DNA of 64,000 nt. Source: Streptomyces sp. CG 926. GTDB lineage: Bacteria > Actinomycetota > Actinomycetes > Streptomycetales > Streptomycetaceae. The DNA is taken from assembly GCF_003148825.1 (NCBI RefSeq), contig NZ_QGGZ01000003.1:558001-622000 (forward strand). The letters run 5' to 3'. Below are positions 20,001 to 27,797 of this stretch, piece after piece. A program made the translations under genes and the position numbers. The notes beneath the pieces were generated by a model that worked only from the letters and a program-made list of their open reading frames with translations, had not been told where the DNA came from and made no database searches. The number at the start of each line of letters is the position of its first letter. Position 1 is the first letter of the stretch.

Positions 20001-20678
20001 GAGGCAGGCCGCCGCATCGCCGTCGTCGGTCCCTCGGGGTCGGGCAAGACAACTCTGGCCCAGGTGCTCCTGCGGTTCCTGGACCCCGCCGAGGGTGCGT
20101 ACAGCTTGGGCGGGAGCGACGCGCGCACGCTCGACGGCGACGACGTACGCGCTCTCGTGGGCCTGTGCGCCCAGGACGCCCACATCTTCGACAGCTCGGT
20201 ACGGGAGAACCTGCGCCTGGCCCGGACCGGGGCGAGCGAGGAGCAGCTGCGGCAGGCGCTGGCCGCGGCCCGGCTGCTGGAGTGGGCCGACGGCCTTCCG
20301 GACGGGCTGGACACGCTGGTCGGCGAGCACGGCGAGCGGATCTCGGGTGGCCAGCGCCAGCGACTGGCCCTGGCCCGGGCGCTGCTCGCGGACTTCCCGG
20401 TGCTGGTCCTGGACGAGCCGGCCGAGCACCTGGACCTGGCCACAGCGGACGCCCTGACGGCGGATCTGCTGGCCGCGACCGAGGGCCGGACCACCGTGCT
20501 GATCACGCACCGGTTGGCCGGCCTGGAGGCGGTCGACGAGGTGCTCGTGCTGGACCGTGGTGAGGTGGTGCAGCGTGGCCCCTACGCGGAGCTGGCCGCC
20601 GCCGAGGGACCGCTGCGCCGGCTGCTGGAGCGGGAAAGGGCGACGGACGGAACTTTGGTCAACTTTCCCCGCCAATAG
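17046..20678 (+). CDS. cydCD: Fused CydD-CydC ABC exporter
   Basis: A 1210-residue head-to-tail fusion of the two half-transporters that export cysteine/glutathione and are needed to assemble cytochrome bd. Half one (about 1-560, CydD type) has six membrane helices, Walker A GPSGAGKST near 373, and signature LSAGQRQR. Half two (about 620-1200, CydC type) has Walker A GPSGSGKTT near 995 and ISGGQRQR. A low-complexity Gly/Thr/Ala linker joins them. The start codon and the first residues MFHVKP are encoded by a parS site (17048-17061), so that N terminus is a by-product of parS. It is the third gene of the Rex-controlled operon. Confidence 0.95.
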   Translation: MFHVKPIDPRLLRYARSTRLFLGAVVALGLAGAGLVVGQAMLIAEIVVGAFQQGLDGQALRTPLLLLAAVALGRGLIAWLTELAANRAGAAVKSELRRRLLDRAAELGPGWLSGQRTGSLVSLATRGVDALDDYFSRYLPQLGLAVVVPVAVLARIVTEDWVSAAIIVVTLPLIPVFMILIGMATQSRMDRQWRLLSRLSGHFLDVVAGLPTLKVFGRAKAQAESIRKITDDYRRATMRTLRIAFLSSFALELLATLSVALVAVTIGMRLVHGELDLYTGLVILILAPEAYLPLRQVGAQYHAAAEGLAAAEEIFEVLETPTTGTTGTAELPAGAPLRIEIEGIAVRYEGRGEDSPRPVSLTVGPGECVALTGPSGAGKSTLLQVLLGFVTPTAGRIKVAGVDLAELSPAQWRQQVAWVPQRPHLFAGTIAENVRLARAGASDADVAEALRDAGAWEFVTALPRGVQTPLGEGGVGLSAGQRQRLALARAFLADRPVLLLDEPTAALDGETEAGIVDAVRRLATGRTVLLVVHRPALLAVADRVVAMSAGDGPEGLRTDGALPRRAALPVGAPLLSSGAADDRGEYLPDTGEWILGAARERAAEPADGTTGSGTTGSRVAGSGAAGDPLRRVRAVAKAWQGRFRLGLVLGALAVGCSVGLMAVSGWLISRASEQPPVLYLMVAVTATRAFGMGRAVFRYAERLVSHDAVLRMLADLRVSVYRRLERIAPAGLREHRRGDLLARLVADADALQDYWLRWLLPVGTAVLVGTGSVAFTAWLLPEAGVVLAVGLLAAGVAVPLVSGACARRAERRLAPARGELAARVADLLTGTAELTVAGALEDRKGRTRESDGLLTRIAARGSAAAGLGGGLSALVCGFTVVAAAAVAANAVHDGRLSGVAMAVAVLTPLAAFEAVNGLPLAVQYRQRVRRSAERVYEVIDAPVPVAEPEQPTTAPASPFPLRLTGLTARHPGQERAALRDLDLTLEAGRRIAVVGPSGSGKTTLAQVLLRFLDPAEGAYSLGGSDARTLDGDDVRALVGLCAQDAHIFDSSVRENLRLARTGASEEQLRQALAAARLLEWADGLPDGLDTLVGEHGERISGGQRQRLALARALLADFPVLVLDEPAEHLDLATADALTADLLAATEGRTTVLITHRLAGLEAVDEVLVLDRGEVVQRGPYAELAAAEGPLRRLLERERATDGTLVNFPRQ
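17048..17061. promoter_or_regulatory. parS (ParB-binding site), at the cydCD start
   Basis: An exact GTTTCACGTGAAAC, the Streptomyces parS 14-mer. It overlaps the ATG of cydCD by one base and encodes its residues 2-6. ParB loads here to organise the origin region. Confidence 0.92.
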
Positions 20679-20699
20679 GGACTAACTACGCTCAGGACC

Positions 20700-22508
20700 A
20701 TGTCAGCGCAGCAGTCGCAGGAATCGCCGGATCCCTCATCGGGGCCCTTGCCGGATCCGTTGTCGGGACCGCCGGGACCACCGGCGACTGCGGGAGCCTC
20801 GGAAGGTCCGGACCCACTGGTGGCCGCCGCCCAGGCCACCAGGAGTCTGCAGGGCCTGTCCACCGAGCTCACGGCCCGTGTACCGCAACTGTTGGAGGCC
20901 ATGAGGTCGGTCGGGACCGGGCTCGAACTGCACTCCACTCTGGACCGCATCTGCGAGACCGCGGCAGAGCTCGCGGGCGCCCACTACGCGGCGATCGGCG
21001 TCGTCGACACGGAGGGCCGCGGGCTCTCCGACTTCGTCACCCACGGGATCAGCCCCGCGCAGGCCCGAAAGATCGGACACCGCCCCGACGGGAAACGGGG
21101 CCTGCTCGGCGCACTGATCTCGCACTCCGACACGGTGCGGCTCACCGATCTGACGAAGGATCCGCGCTCGGCGGGGTTCCCACCGCACCACCCGCCCATG
21201 AAGACCTTCCTCGGAGTGCCGATCCGGGTGCAGGGAGAGATCTTCGGCAATCTCTACCTCGCCGAGAAGCACGGCGGCGGCGAGTTCAGCGACTACGACG
21301 TGCACATGGTCCGGGTACTGGCCACCGAGGCGGGCATCGCCATCGGCAACGCCCGGCTGTACGAGGCCGCCACCCAGCGCGAGCGCTGGATCGACGGATC
21401 GGTGGCCGTCACCACCGCCCTGCTGTCCGGCGGGGACGCGGACGACGCCCTCGCGGTCGTCGCCGAACAGGCCCGCCGGCTGGCCGACTCCGACGCCGGA
21501 ATCGTCATGCTGCCGGCTCAGGAAGGCGGGATGGAGATCGTCGCGGTCTCCTCCGAGAACCCGGCCACCTCGCTCGGTGTGGTGATCCCGGCCGAGAGCC
21601 CGGTGATCGACAGGCTGCTGGAGGGAGAGCCGGTCTTCGTGGACGACGCCGCGTCCGACCCTCGCATGACCAGCGAGCTCACCAGTCGGTACGGCCCGTG
21701 CATGTTGCTGCCGCTGCAGAGCGGGGGGCGGGTGCTGGGTGCGCTGGTCACCCCCCGGGCCCGCGGTGGGCGGGCGTTCACCGAGGTCGAGCGGACCCTG
21801 GCCACCCAGTTCGCCTCGCAGGCGGCGCTCGCCCTGATGATGGCCGAGGCGCAGCGCGACCGCGAGCGGCTGGCGGTCTTCGAGGACCGGGACCGGATCG
21901 CCCGAGACCTGCACGACCTGGTCATCCAGCGGCTCTTCGCCACCGGGCTGATGCTGGAGGGCGCCCAGCGCCGGACCGCCGTCCCCGAGGTACGTGACGG
22001 CGTGGGCAAGGCGGTGGACGAACTGGACGTGACGATCCAGGAGATCCGCACCGCGATCTTCGCTCTCCAACAGGGTCCGGCGGAGGCCCCGTCCGGGTTG
22101 CGCACCCGGGTGCTGCGGGAGATCAACATGGCCGCGGTGCCCCTGGGCTTCAAGCCCGCCCACCGTTTCCTCGGCCCGATCGACACGGTTGTCGGTGAGC
22201 TGGTGGGCAAGAACCTGATCGCCGCCCTGCGCGAGGCGTTGTCCAACGCCTTCCGCCACGCCGAGGCGAGCCGGATCGACGTGGTCATCGACTCCACCAT
22301 CACGCTCGCCGACGGTCGGCCCGGGGTCCGGTTGGAGGTCGCCGACGACGGGGTGGGCATCCCGGAGGGCGGCCGCCGCAGCGGGCTTCGCAATCTGCGC
22401 CGCCGGGCCGAGTCGCTGGGCGGCGCGAGCTCCTACGGCCCGGGCATCGGCGAGGACGGCGGCGGGACCACCGTGGTGTGGGAGGCCCCACTCGAACCGG
22501 CGGTCTAG
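20700..22508 (+). CDS. GAF-domain sensor histidine kinase (DevS/DosS-like), orphan
   Basis: A 602-residue cytoplasmic kinase: Pro/Ser-rich N terminus, GAF domain about 60-210 (THGISPAQARKIG), second GAF about 225-385, HisKA_3 dimerisation domain with phosphoacceptor H405 in RIARDLHDLVIQRLFATG, and HATPase about 495-600 (EALSNAFRHAEAS, DDGVGIPEGG). This is the arrangement of mycobacterial DevS/DosT and Streptomyces homologues, which sense gases or redox through GAF-bound haem. No response regulator is adjacent. The TAG stop lies in the terminal repeat of a MITE-like element. The position after cydCD suggests, but does not prove, a link to oxygen. Confidence 0.88.
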   Translation: MSAQQSQESPDPSSGPLPDPLSGPPGPPATAGASEGPDPLVAAAQATRSLQGLSTELTARVPQLLEAMRSVGTGLELHSTLDRICETAAELAGAHYAAIGVVDTEGRGLSDFVTHGISPAQARKIGHRPDGKRGLLGALISHSDTVRLTDLTKDPRSAGFPPHHPPMKTFLGVPIRVQGEIFGNLYLAEKHGGGEFSDYDVHMVRVLATEAGIAIGNARLYEAATQRERWIDGSVAVTTALLSGGDADDALAVVAEQARRLADSDAGIVMLPAQEGGMEIVAVSSENPATSLGVVIPAESPVIDRLLEGEPVFVDDAASDPRMTSELTSRYGPCMLLPLQSGGRVLGALVTPRARGGRAFTEVERTLATQFASQAALALMMAEAQRDRERLAVFEDRDRIARDLHDLVIQRLFATGLMLEGAQRRTAVPEVRDGVGKAVDELDVTIQEIRTAIFALQQGPAEAPSGLRTRVLREINMAAVPLGFKPAHRFLGPIDTVVGELVGKNLIAALREALSNAFRHAEASRIDVVIDSTITLADGRPGVRLEVADDGVGIPEGGRRSGLRNLRRRAESLGGASSYGPGIGEDGGGTTVVWEAPLEPAV

Positions 22509-22546
22509 GCCGTCTCCGAGGGGGCGATCCGGACGAGACGGCTTAG
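22505..22546. repeat. Mini inverted-repeat unit beside the larger element
   Basis: CTAGGCCGTCTC (22505-22516) pairs with GAGACGGCTTAG (22535-22546), one mismatch. The arms match the terminal repeats of the neighbouring larger element, so this may be an internally deleted or partial copy. It supplies the TAG stop of the kinase. Confidence 0.6.
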
Positions 22547-22709
22547 GCCGTCTCTTCCGGATCTTGCCGGGCCCGCGTCGCCCGGCACCGCACCCGGCCG
22601 CGTTGTCGGGGCGACCGAGTACGTCCAGTACACGGGCGCCCCTCCGCCTTGCCGGGCACGGCACCGGACGCCGCGGGCTCGACCGACAAGATCCGGAAGA
22701 GACGGCCTA
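22544..22709. repeat. MITE-like element, copy 1 (166 bp, 23-bp perfect terminal inverted repeats)
   Basis: The arms at 22544-22566 and 22687-22709 are exact inverted complements over 23 bp, beginning TAGGCCGTCTCTTCCGG. The interior contains GCACCGCACCCGGCCGCG and CCGGACGCCGCGGGCTCG, both shared with copy 2 at 24.65 kb. The element fills the gap between convergent genes and could fold into a long hairpin, so it probably also terminates transcription. Its right end provides the TAG stop of the HAD gene. No transposase is present. Confidence 0.8.
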
Positions 22710-23591
22710 GGCCTGCTGCGCGGTCCGTTCGGCCAGGATGCGCTCGATGACGAGGGCGACCCCGTCCTCGTTGTTGGCGACCGTACGGCCGGACGCGGCG
22801 GCGATCACATCGGGGTGGGCGTTGCCCATGGCGTACGAGGTGCCTGCCCAGCTGAGCATCTCCACGTCGTTGGGCATGTCCCCGAAGGCGACGACCTCGG
22901 CGGGGGAAATGCCGCGCTCGGCGCAGCACAGCGCCAGGGTGCTCGCCTTGGACACGCCCGGGCCGCTGACCTCCAGCAGTGCGGTGGGGCTGGACCGGGT
23001 GATCGACGCGTACTCGCCGGCGGCGGCTCGCGCCAGCGTCAGGAACTCGTCCGGGGCCAGCTCGGCGTGGTGCGCCAACAGCTTGAGCACGGGCGCGGAG
23101 CTTTCGTCCGTGTCCTCGTGCAGCAGCTTCTCGGCGGTGGCCACCCGAGCCCCCGGGTCCTTGAAGAAGGGCGGGTACGCCGGCTCGTAGTTGATGCCGG
23201 TGGTCAGCTCGACCGCGAAGGAGGTGCCGGGGGCGGCAGCCCGCAGGGAGTCGACGACGGCGAGCGCCGCCACTCGCGGAAGGGCTCTGACCTGCACGAA
23301 CTCTCGTCCGGCATGCAGGTCGACCACCGCCGCGCCGTTGGCGCAGATCGCCAGGCCGTGGCCGTGGACATGGTCGCTGACCACATCCATCCAGCGGGCC
23401 GGGCGGCCGGTGACGAAGAAGACCTCGATCCCGGCCTCCTCGGCGGCGGCGAGCGCGGCGACCGTGCGCGGCGAGACGGACTTGTCGTCGCGCAGCAGGG
23501 TGCCGTCGAGGTCGGTGGCGATCAGCCGGGGCGTGGGGGTTGGCCCGTCCGGGCACTGGGGAGCCGAGGTCACGGCTCCATCTTCGCCCAT
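22707..23591 (-). CDS. Cof-type HAD-IIB hydrolase
   Basis: About 294 residues. The HAD catalytic motifs are clear: [10 protein letters not shown] (nucleophile and acid Asp), VTGRP (motif II), and GDMPNDVEML (motif IV), with the IIB cap domain between. These are phosphatases of sugar phosphates, flavin mononucleotide or similar metabolites; the substrate is unknown. The ATG at 23591 has AGGAG about ten bases upstream; an ATG at 23612 would add seven residues. The TAG stop (22707-22709) is part of the MITE-like element's end. A paralogue of the same class sits at 43.0 kb. Confidence 0.88.
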   Translation of the reverse strand: MGEDGAVTSAPQCPDGPTPTPRLIATDLDGTLLRDDKSVSPRTVAALAAAEEAGIEVFFVTGRPARWMDVVSDHVHGHGLAICANGAAVVDLHAGREFVQVRALPRVAALAVVDSLRAAAPGTSFAVELTTGINYEPAYPPFFKDPGARVATAEKLLHEDTDESSAPVLKLLAHHAELAPDEFLTLARAAAGEYASITRSSPTALLEVSGPGVSKASTLALCCAERGISPAEVVAFGDMPNDVEMLSWAGTSYAMGNAHPDVIAAASGRTVANNEDGVALVIERILAERTAQQA

Positions 23592-23639
23592 GGCCGAGGA
23601 GCTCCTGACCATGGGAGGGAGGCTGTCACCTCGGGCGAT

Positions 23640-23653
23640 GTTTCACGTGGAAC
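23640..23653. promoter_or_regulatory. parS, universal-type variant
   Basis: With its flanks this reads TGTTTCACGTGGAACA, identical to the general bacterial parS consensus (one base different from the other sites here). It lies between divergent HAD and LLM genes. Confidence 0.9.
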
Positions 23654-23659
23654 AGCGCC

Positions 23660-23673
23660 GTTTCACGTGAAAC
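23660..23673. promoter_or_regulatory. parS, second of a tandem pair
   Basis: An exact GTTTCACGTGAAAC, six bases after the preceding site. A pair this close could hold two ParB dimers on nearly the same face of the helix (20-bp centre-to-centre). It is 24 bp before the LLM gene start. Confidence 0.92.
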
Positions 23674-23697
23674 ATCGGCTCGCCGTAGGCTCGAACC

Positions 23698-24603
23698 ATG
23701 AGTCTGCGTCTGAGCACGGTGATCCTTCCGGTACGTCGATGGCACGAGGGAGGGCGCGATCAGTGGCTCCGGGCCGAGCAGCTCGGGTTCCACACCGCGT
23801 ACACCTACGACCACCTGTCCTGGCGGACGTTCCGCGACGGCCCGTGGTTCGGCGCGGTCCCCACCTTGACCGCGGCGGCCACAGCCACCGAGCGGCTGCG
23901 CCTGGGCACGCTCGTCACCTCGCCGAACTTCCGGCACCCGGTGACGCTCGCCAAGGACCTCATGAGCCTGGACGACATCTCCGGCGGGCGCATCACTCTG
24001 GGCATCGGTGCGGGCGGGAACGGCTTCGACGCGACCGCGCTGGGGCAGGAGGCCTGGTCCCCGCGTGAGCGCGCCGACCGGCTCGCCGAGTTCGTGCCGC
24101 TGCTGGACCGGTTGCTGACCGAGGGATCGGTGAGCCACGAGGGGACCTTCTACTCTGCCGAGGAGGCCCGCAACATCCCCGGCTGTGTGCAGCGGCCCCG
24201 GCTGCCGTTCGCGGTCGCCGCGAACGGACCGCGTGGCATGAGGCTCGCCGCCCGGCACGGCCAGGCCTGGGTGACCACGGGCGACCCGAAGCTCTTCGAG
24301 GAGGGCACGCCCGAGCAGTCGCGGGAAGCCCTGCGCGGGCAGCTCGAACGGCTCGGCGCGGCCTTCCAGGAGATCGGGCGGGACGTGGAGCCCGTGGAGA
24401 AGATCCTCCTGACCGGCTTCACGCCGGAGGCCAACACCGTGCTGCAGTCGGTGGACGCGTTCGTCGACTTCGCCGGGCGCCACCGTGACCTGGGGTTCAC
24501 CGAGATCGTGATCCACGCGCCGATCCCCGACTCCGAGTTCGCCTGCGACGAGGGCGTGTTCGAGAAGATCGCCACCGAGGCCCTGGCCCAGATCGACAGC
24601 TGA
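23698..24603 (+). CDS. LLM-class (luciferase-like) F420/FMN-dependent oxidoreductase
   Basis: A 301-residue TIM-barrel oxidoreductase. Family features: RLSTVILPV at the start, AEQLGFHTAYTYDHL, LRLGTLVTSPNFRHPVTLAKDL and DDISGGRITLGIGAGG. In actinobacteria such proteins usually use F420; the substrate is unknown. The length is normal. It diverges from the HAD gene across the parS pair. A hairpin and the second MITE-like copy follow it. Confidence 0.88.
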   Translation: MSLRLSTVILPVRRWHEGGRDQWLRAEQLGFHTAYTYDHLSWRTFRDGPWFGAVPTLTAAATATERLRLGTLVTSPNFRHPVTLAKDLMSLDDISGGRITLGIGAGGNGFDATALGQEAWSPRERADRLAEFVPLLDRLLTEGSVSHEGTFYSAEEARNIPGCVQRPRLPFAVAANGPRGMRLAARHGQAWVTTGDPKLFEEGTPEQSREALRGQLERLGAAFQEIGRDVEPVEKILLTGFTPEANTVLQSVDAFVDFAGRHRDLGFTEIVIHAPIPDSEFACDEGVFEKIATEALAQIDS

Positions 24604-24613
24604 CGCGCCGGTC

Positions 24614-24643
24614 GTCGTCGCCGCTCGCACGAGCGGCGACGAC
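24614..24643 (+). terminator. Terminator hairpin after the LLM gene
   Basis: GTCGTCGCCGCTCG (24614-24627) and its exact complement (24630-24643) form a very GC-rich hairpin with a nominal two-base loop, eleven bases after the stop. Confidence 0.7.
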
Positions 24644-24653
24644 CGGGACCGCT

Positions 24654-24770
24654 GGGCCGTCTCTGTCGGATCCTGCCGGGCCGGCGACGCCGGCACCGCA
24701 CCCGGCCGCGTTGTCGGCCCGGCTCCGGACGCCGCGGGCTCGGCCGCCACGATCCGAAAGAGACGGCCTA
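24654..24770. repeat. MITE-like element, copy 2 (117 bp, diverged ends)
   Basis: This shares with copy 1 the ends (GGCCGTCTCT and AGAGACGGCCTAG) and two inner blocks, CACCGCACCCGGCCGCGTTG and CCGGACGCCGCGGGCTCG, but lacks about 50 bp from the middle. It lies between convergent genes. The right end supplies the TAG stop (24768-24770) of the TPR gene. Confidence 0.75.
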
Positions 24771-27700
24771 GTCCCTGTCGTTCAGCTGGGCGAGCAGGCG
24801 CTCCGCGGCCGGCAGGAGCCAGTCCGGCAGGTCGGCCTCGGGCAGCGCCCGGATCTCGTCGATCAGCGCGGAGACGCGGGCGGAACCCGCTTCCGCGTCG
24901 CCCCGCTCCTGTTCCGTCCAGGCCGCGTTGTTCACGCTCTGGAACCGGTCCCGTAGGTGGTCGGGGCCGAGCTCCGCGTAGACCCGGGCGGCCCGGTCAC
25001 ACAGCTCGATCTCCTCCAGGCGCAGCTCGTCGACCTCCGCGGGGCTCAGCGTCGTCGCCCGCTCCGCCCCGGCGTCGGCGAGCCGCTCGTCTTCCTCGTC
25101 GCCCTCGTCGTCGCCCAGGTCGTCGTCCTCGTGGGACTGCCCGTTCGCGTTGATGTGCCGGTCGAGCACCTGCCCCAGCTGGTGCCAGGTCTGGGCGAGT
25201 TCGGACTGCAGCCCAGGGGCTCCGGGATCCGCCGCCAGGGCCGCCTCCAGTACCTCGGCGGCCTCTTCCATCCGCTTCCGGGCCCCCGCCACCGTGGCGG
25301 CGGTGACCTCCGCGCGCAGCCCCAGCCAGGCCAGGGAACGCAGGATCCGCACCTCGGCGACCGGGACCTCGCCCGTGCGCCTGTGCAGCTCCAGGGCCCG
25401 CTCGTAGGCGGCGGCCGCTTCCACGGCCAGTCCGGCGTCGTTCAGGGTGTCGGCGGCCGAATGCGCGAGGCCCGCCTGCGGACGGGGATCCTCCCAGTCC
25501 TTGGTGATTTCCGCCGCCAGCAGATACTGCTCCGCCGCCGGCCGGAGGTCGTGCAACCGGCGCAGCAGATCGCCCAAGAACTCCCGTACGGAAACCGCCT
25601 GCTGGTCGCCGTGCTCCAGCAGGTCGGCCAACGCCGACTGCAGGACCTCCACCGCCTCGGCGCTGCGGCCGTCCCCCGCGTAGGCCCGGGCCAGCAGCAG
25701 CCGGGCATGCGCACCACCGTCGGCAGTGAGCCCCGCCTGGTCGAACCAGTGGGCTCCGACCAGCGCGTGCTCCGCGCTCTCGGCGGCCGCGTCGCCCCGC
25801 TGCAGCAGGATGTCCGCGAGCGTCAGCCGTACGACGCCCTGCGTCTCGGCGTCGGTCACCTCCGCGGAGTGTTCCAGCGCCGAACGCGCCGCGGCCTCCG
25901 CTTCCTCGGGCCGCTCCAGGGTCATCAACACCCCGGCCCGCAGCACCAGCGGGTCCACGGCCTGCCACGGCCGATCCGCCAGGACCGCCCGCGCGGCGGA
26001 CGCCGCGAGCAGGGGCACGGCCCGTTCGGGGTCGCCCTGTGCCAGCGCCACCCGGCCCAGCATCTCCTCGGCCTCCGCCACCAGGTCCGCCACGGTGCCC
26101 TCGTGGGCGGCGACGAAGCCGGTCAGTTCGGCGGCCAACACTCCGTGGTGGTCGTGGTGGTCGTCCGCGTCGGGCGTCTCCACCGAGCGCAGGTACGACT
26201 CCATCCGGATCGCCGACAGTTCCGCGAGCGCGATGCGCCGGGCCCGGAGCGGCTCGGCGGCGTCCAGCGCCTCGGCGGATCGCAGGGCGGCGCGCAGCAA
26301 GGCCCGGACCTCCGCCGGCGCGGCTCCGGACTGCGCTGCCACACCGGCCAGCCGCAGTTCCGCGAGCGCCACCCGCTCGGCGAGACCGAGCGCCCGGTAG
26401 TTCTCCCGGACCGCGCTCAGCAGCTCCGGCGCCTCCTTGTCGCCGCGCCGACCGGCGGCCAAGGCCTGCTGGTCCGCGAGGTCGGCGCGGACCAGCGGAT
26501 CGACCTCCGGCTGCGCGTCCAGCCGTACCGCCACCTCGGCCCACAGCGCGTCCGTACCCGGATGGCCCAGGTCACGGGCGCGGCGGGCCCGCTCCACCAG
26601 GTCGGTGAAGACGGCGGCCGTCAGGGCCGGCCCGGATCCGGGGGCAGCGGGAACGGGAGCGGGGGCCGTGGCGGTCTGCGGCAGCGCCGCACTGCGTACC
26701 CCGAGCGGCAGCGCCGCCAGCAGCGGTTCCCGGCGCACCTGCGCGAGGAAGCGGTCCGAGACCCGGGTCGTGCCGTTGCGCGCGTCGAACTGTCGGGCGA
26801 TGTCCAGGCAGCCCGCGTACAGCACCTCGTACAGCTCGTCGACGCTTCGCGGGGTTCCTTCGTAGGGCACGGCCGGGGTCCGCCCGTGGCCCAGTTCCCG
26901 CAGGCGGCGCAGCAGCACGAGGATGGCGCCGTGGAAGGCCAGCCGGTCGTCGAGGTTGGCGAGCGGAGCCACATGGGCGGCGTGGTCGGCCAGGATCTCC
27001 AAGCCACGGGATTCGTTGCCGGTGAGGGCGCAGAACTCTATGTGCTTGCCGACCGAGGGCAGCAGGCTCTCGTTGCCGCGAGCCATGCGGTAGCCGCGCA
27101 GGTGGTGGGAGCGCGCCTCGTCGGCCTGGCCGAGCCGCAGCAGTGGCAGCAGCGAGGTGGCGAGCAGCCGGTGGGGCTCCTCGGCGCAGGTCAGGTCACC
27201 GTCGAGGACGGGCTTCCACAGCTTCAGCGCCTCGGCGTCGTTGCCGTGCAGGACGGCGTACTGCCCCTGACCGTTGAGTTCGCAGGCCCGGCAGTCGCTC
27301 ATGTCGTCCCGCTCGGCGGCCAGCCAGCTCCGGAAGGCCCGCTCGGCGCGCTCGTCCTCACCGATCGCGTCGGCGAGCCACAGCTCCGCCTCGCGTACGG
27401 GCCGCTCGCTGTATCCGGCGATCCGGTAGCGGCGTTCCATCTCGTCCAGCCAGCCGGTCGCCGACTCCAGCGGAATCCCGGGGGAGTCGGAGATGGCCGT
27501 GGCCACCCACTTGAACTGCCAGAACAGCGAGTGCGCGTCCCAGTGGGAGAAGGCCCCCGGGTCCTTGTCGTACTCCTGGAGCAGCCGGGCGAAGGGGACC
27601 AGCATCCTGGACGACTCGGCGCTGTAGAGGTAGGCGTTGATCAGGTTGTCCAGGGCCTCACGGAACAGGGTCCGGTCACCGCTCGTCTCCGCCGCGCCGG

Positions 27701-27797
27701 CCAGCGCCTCGGCGTGCGCGTTGCGCGCGGCACCGTTGGGCGATTCGCGGTTCTCCGCCAGACCCCGCACGATCTCCTCGCGCGTCAGCGTCGTCAC
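24768..27797 (-). CDS. Large tetratricopeptide-repeat protein coupled to Hsp90
   Basis: A 1009-residue, all-helical, Ala/Leu/Glu-rich protein with no signal peptide or membrane segment. Helical repeats with TPR character run through most of it (for example SAADTLNDAGLAVEAAAAYE and AGLAHSAAD... in the C-terminal third). An acidic low-complexity stretch (EDDDLGDDEGDEEDE) lies near residue 890. The GTG start overlaps the Hsp90 stop as GTGA (27794-27797), with AGGAGG upstream, so the two are translated in a coupled way. A role as a co-chaperone or client scaffold is inferred from this coupling. No enzymatic motif was seen. The TAG stop comes from the MITE-like element. Confidence 0.82.
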   Translation of the reverse strand: MTTLTREEIVRGLAENRESPNGAARNAHAEALAGAAETSGDRTLFREALDNLINAYLYSAESSRMLVPFARLLQEYDKDPGAFSHWDAHSLFWQFKWVATAISDSPGIPLESATGWLDEMERRYRIAGYSERPVREAELWLADAIGEDERAERAFRSWLAAERDDMSDCRACELNGQGQYAVLHGNDAEALKLWKPVLDGDLTCAEEPHRLLATSLLPLLRLGQADEARSHHLRGYRMARGNESLLPSVGKHIEFCALTGNESRGLEILADHAAHVAPLANLDDRLAFHGAILVLLRRLRELGHGRTPAVPYEGTPRSVDELYEVLYAGCLDIARQFDARNGTTRVSDRFLAQVRREPLLAALPLGVRSAALPQTATAPAPVPAAPGSGPALTAAVFTDLVERARRARDLGHPGTDALWAEVAVRLDAQPEVDPLVRADLADQQALAAGRRGDKEAPELLSAVRENYRALGLAERVALAELRLAGVAAQSGAAPAEVRALLRAALRSAEALDAAEPLRARRIALAELSAIRMESYLRSVETPDADDHHDHHGVLAAELTGFVAAHEGTVADLVAEAEEMLGRVALAQGDPERAVPLLAASAARAVLADRPWQAVDPLVLRAGVLMTLERPEEAEAAARSALEHSAEVTDAETQGVVRLTLADILLQRGDAAAESAEHALVGAHWFDQAGLTADGGAHARLLLARAYAGDGRSAEAVEVLQSALADLLEHGDQQAVSVREFLGDLLRRLHDLRPAAEQYLLAAEITKDWEDPRPQAGLAHSAADTLNDAGLAVEAAAAYERALELHRRTGEVPVAEVRILRSLAWLGLRAEVTAATVAGARKRMEEAAEVLEAALAADPGAPGLQSELAQTWHQLGQVLDRHINANGQSHEDDDLGDDEGDEEDERLADAGAERATTLSPAEVDELRLEEIELCDRAARVYAELGPDHLRDRFQSVNNAAWTEQERGDAEAGSARVSALIDEIRALPEADLPDWLLPAAERLLAQLNDRD

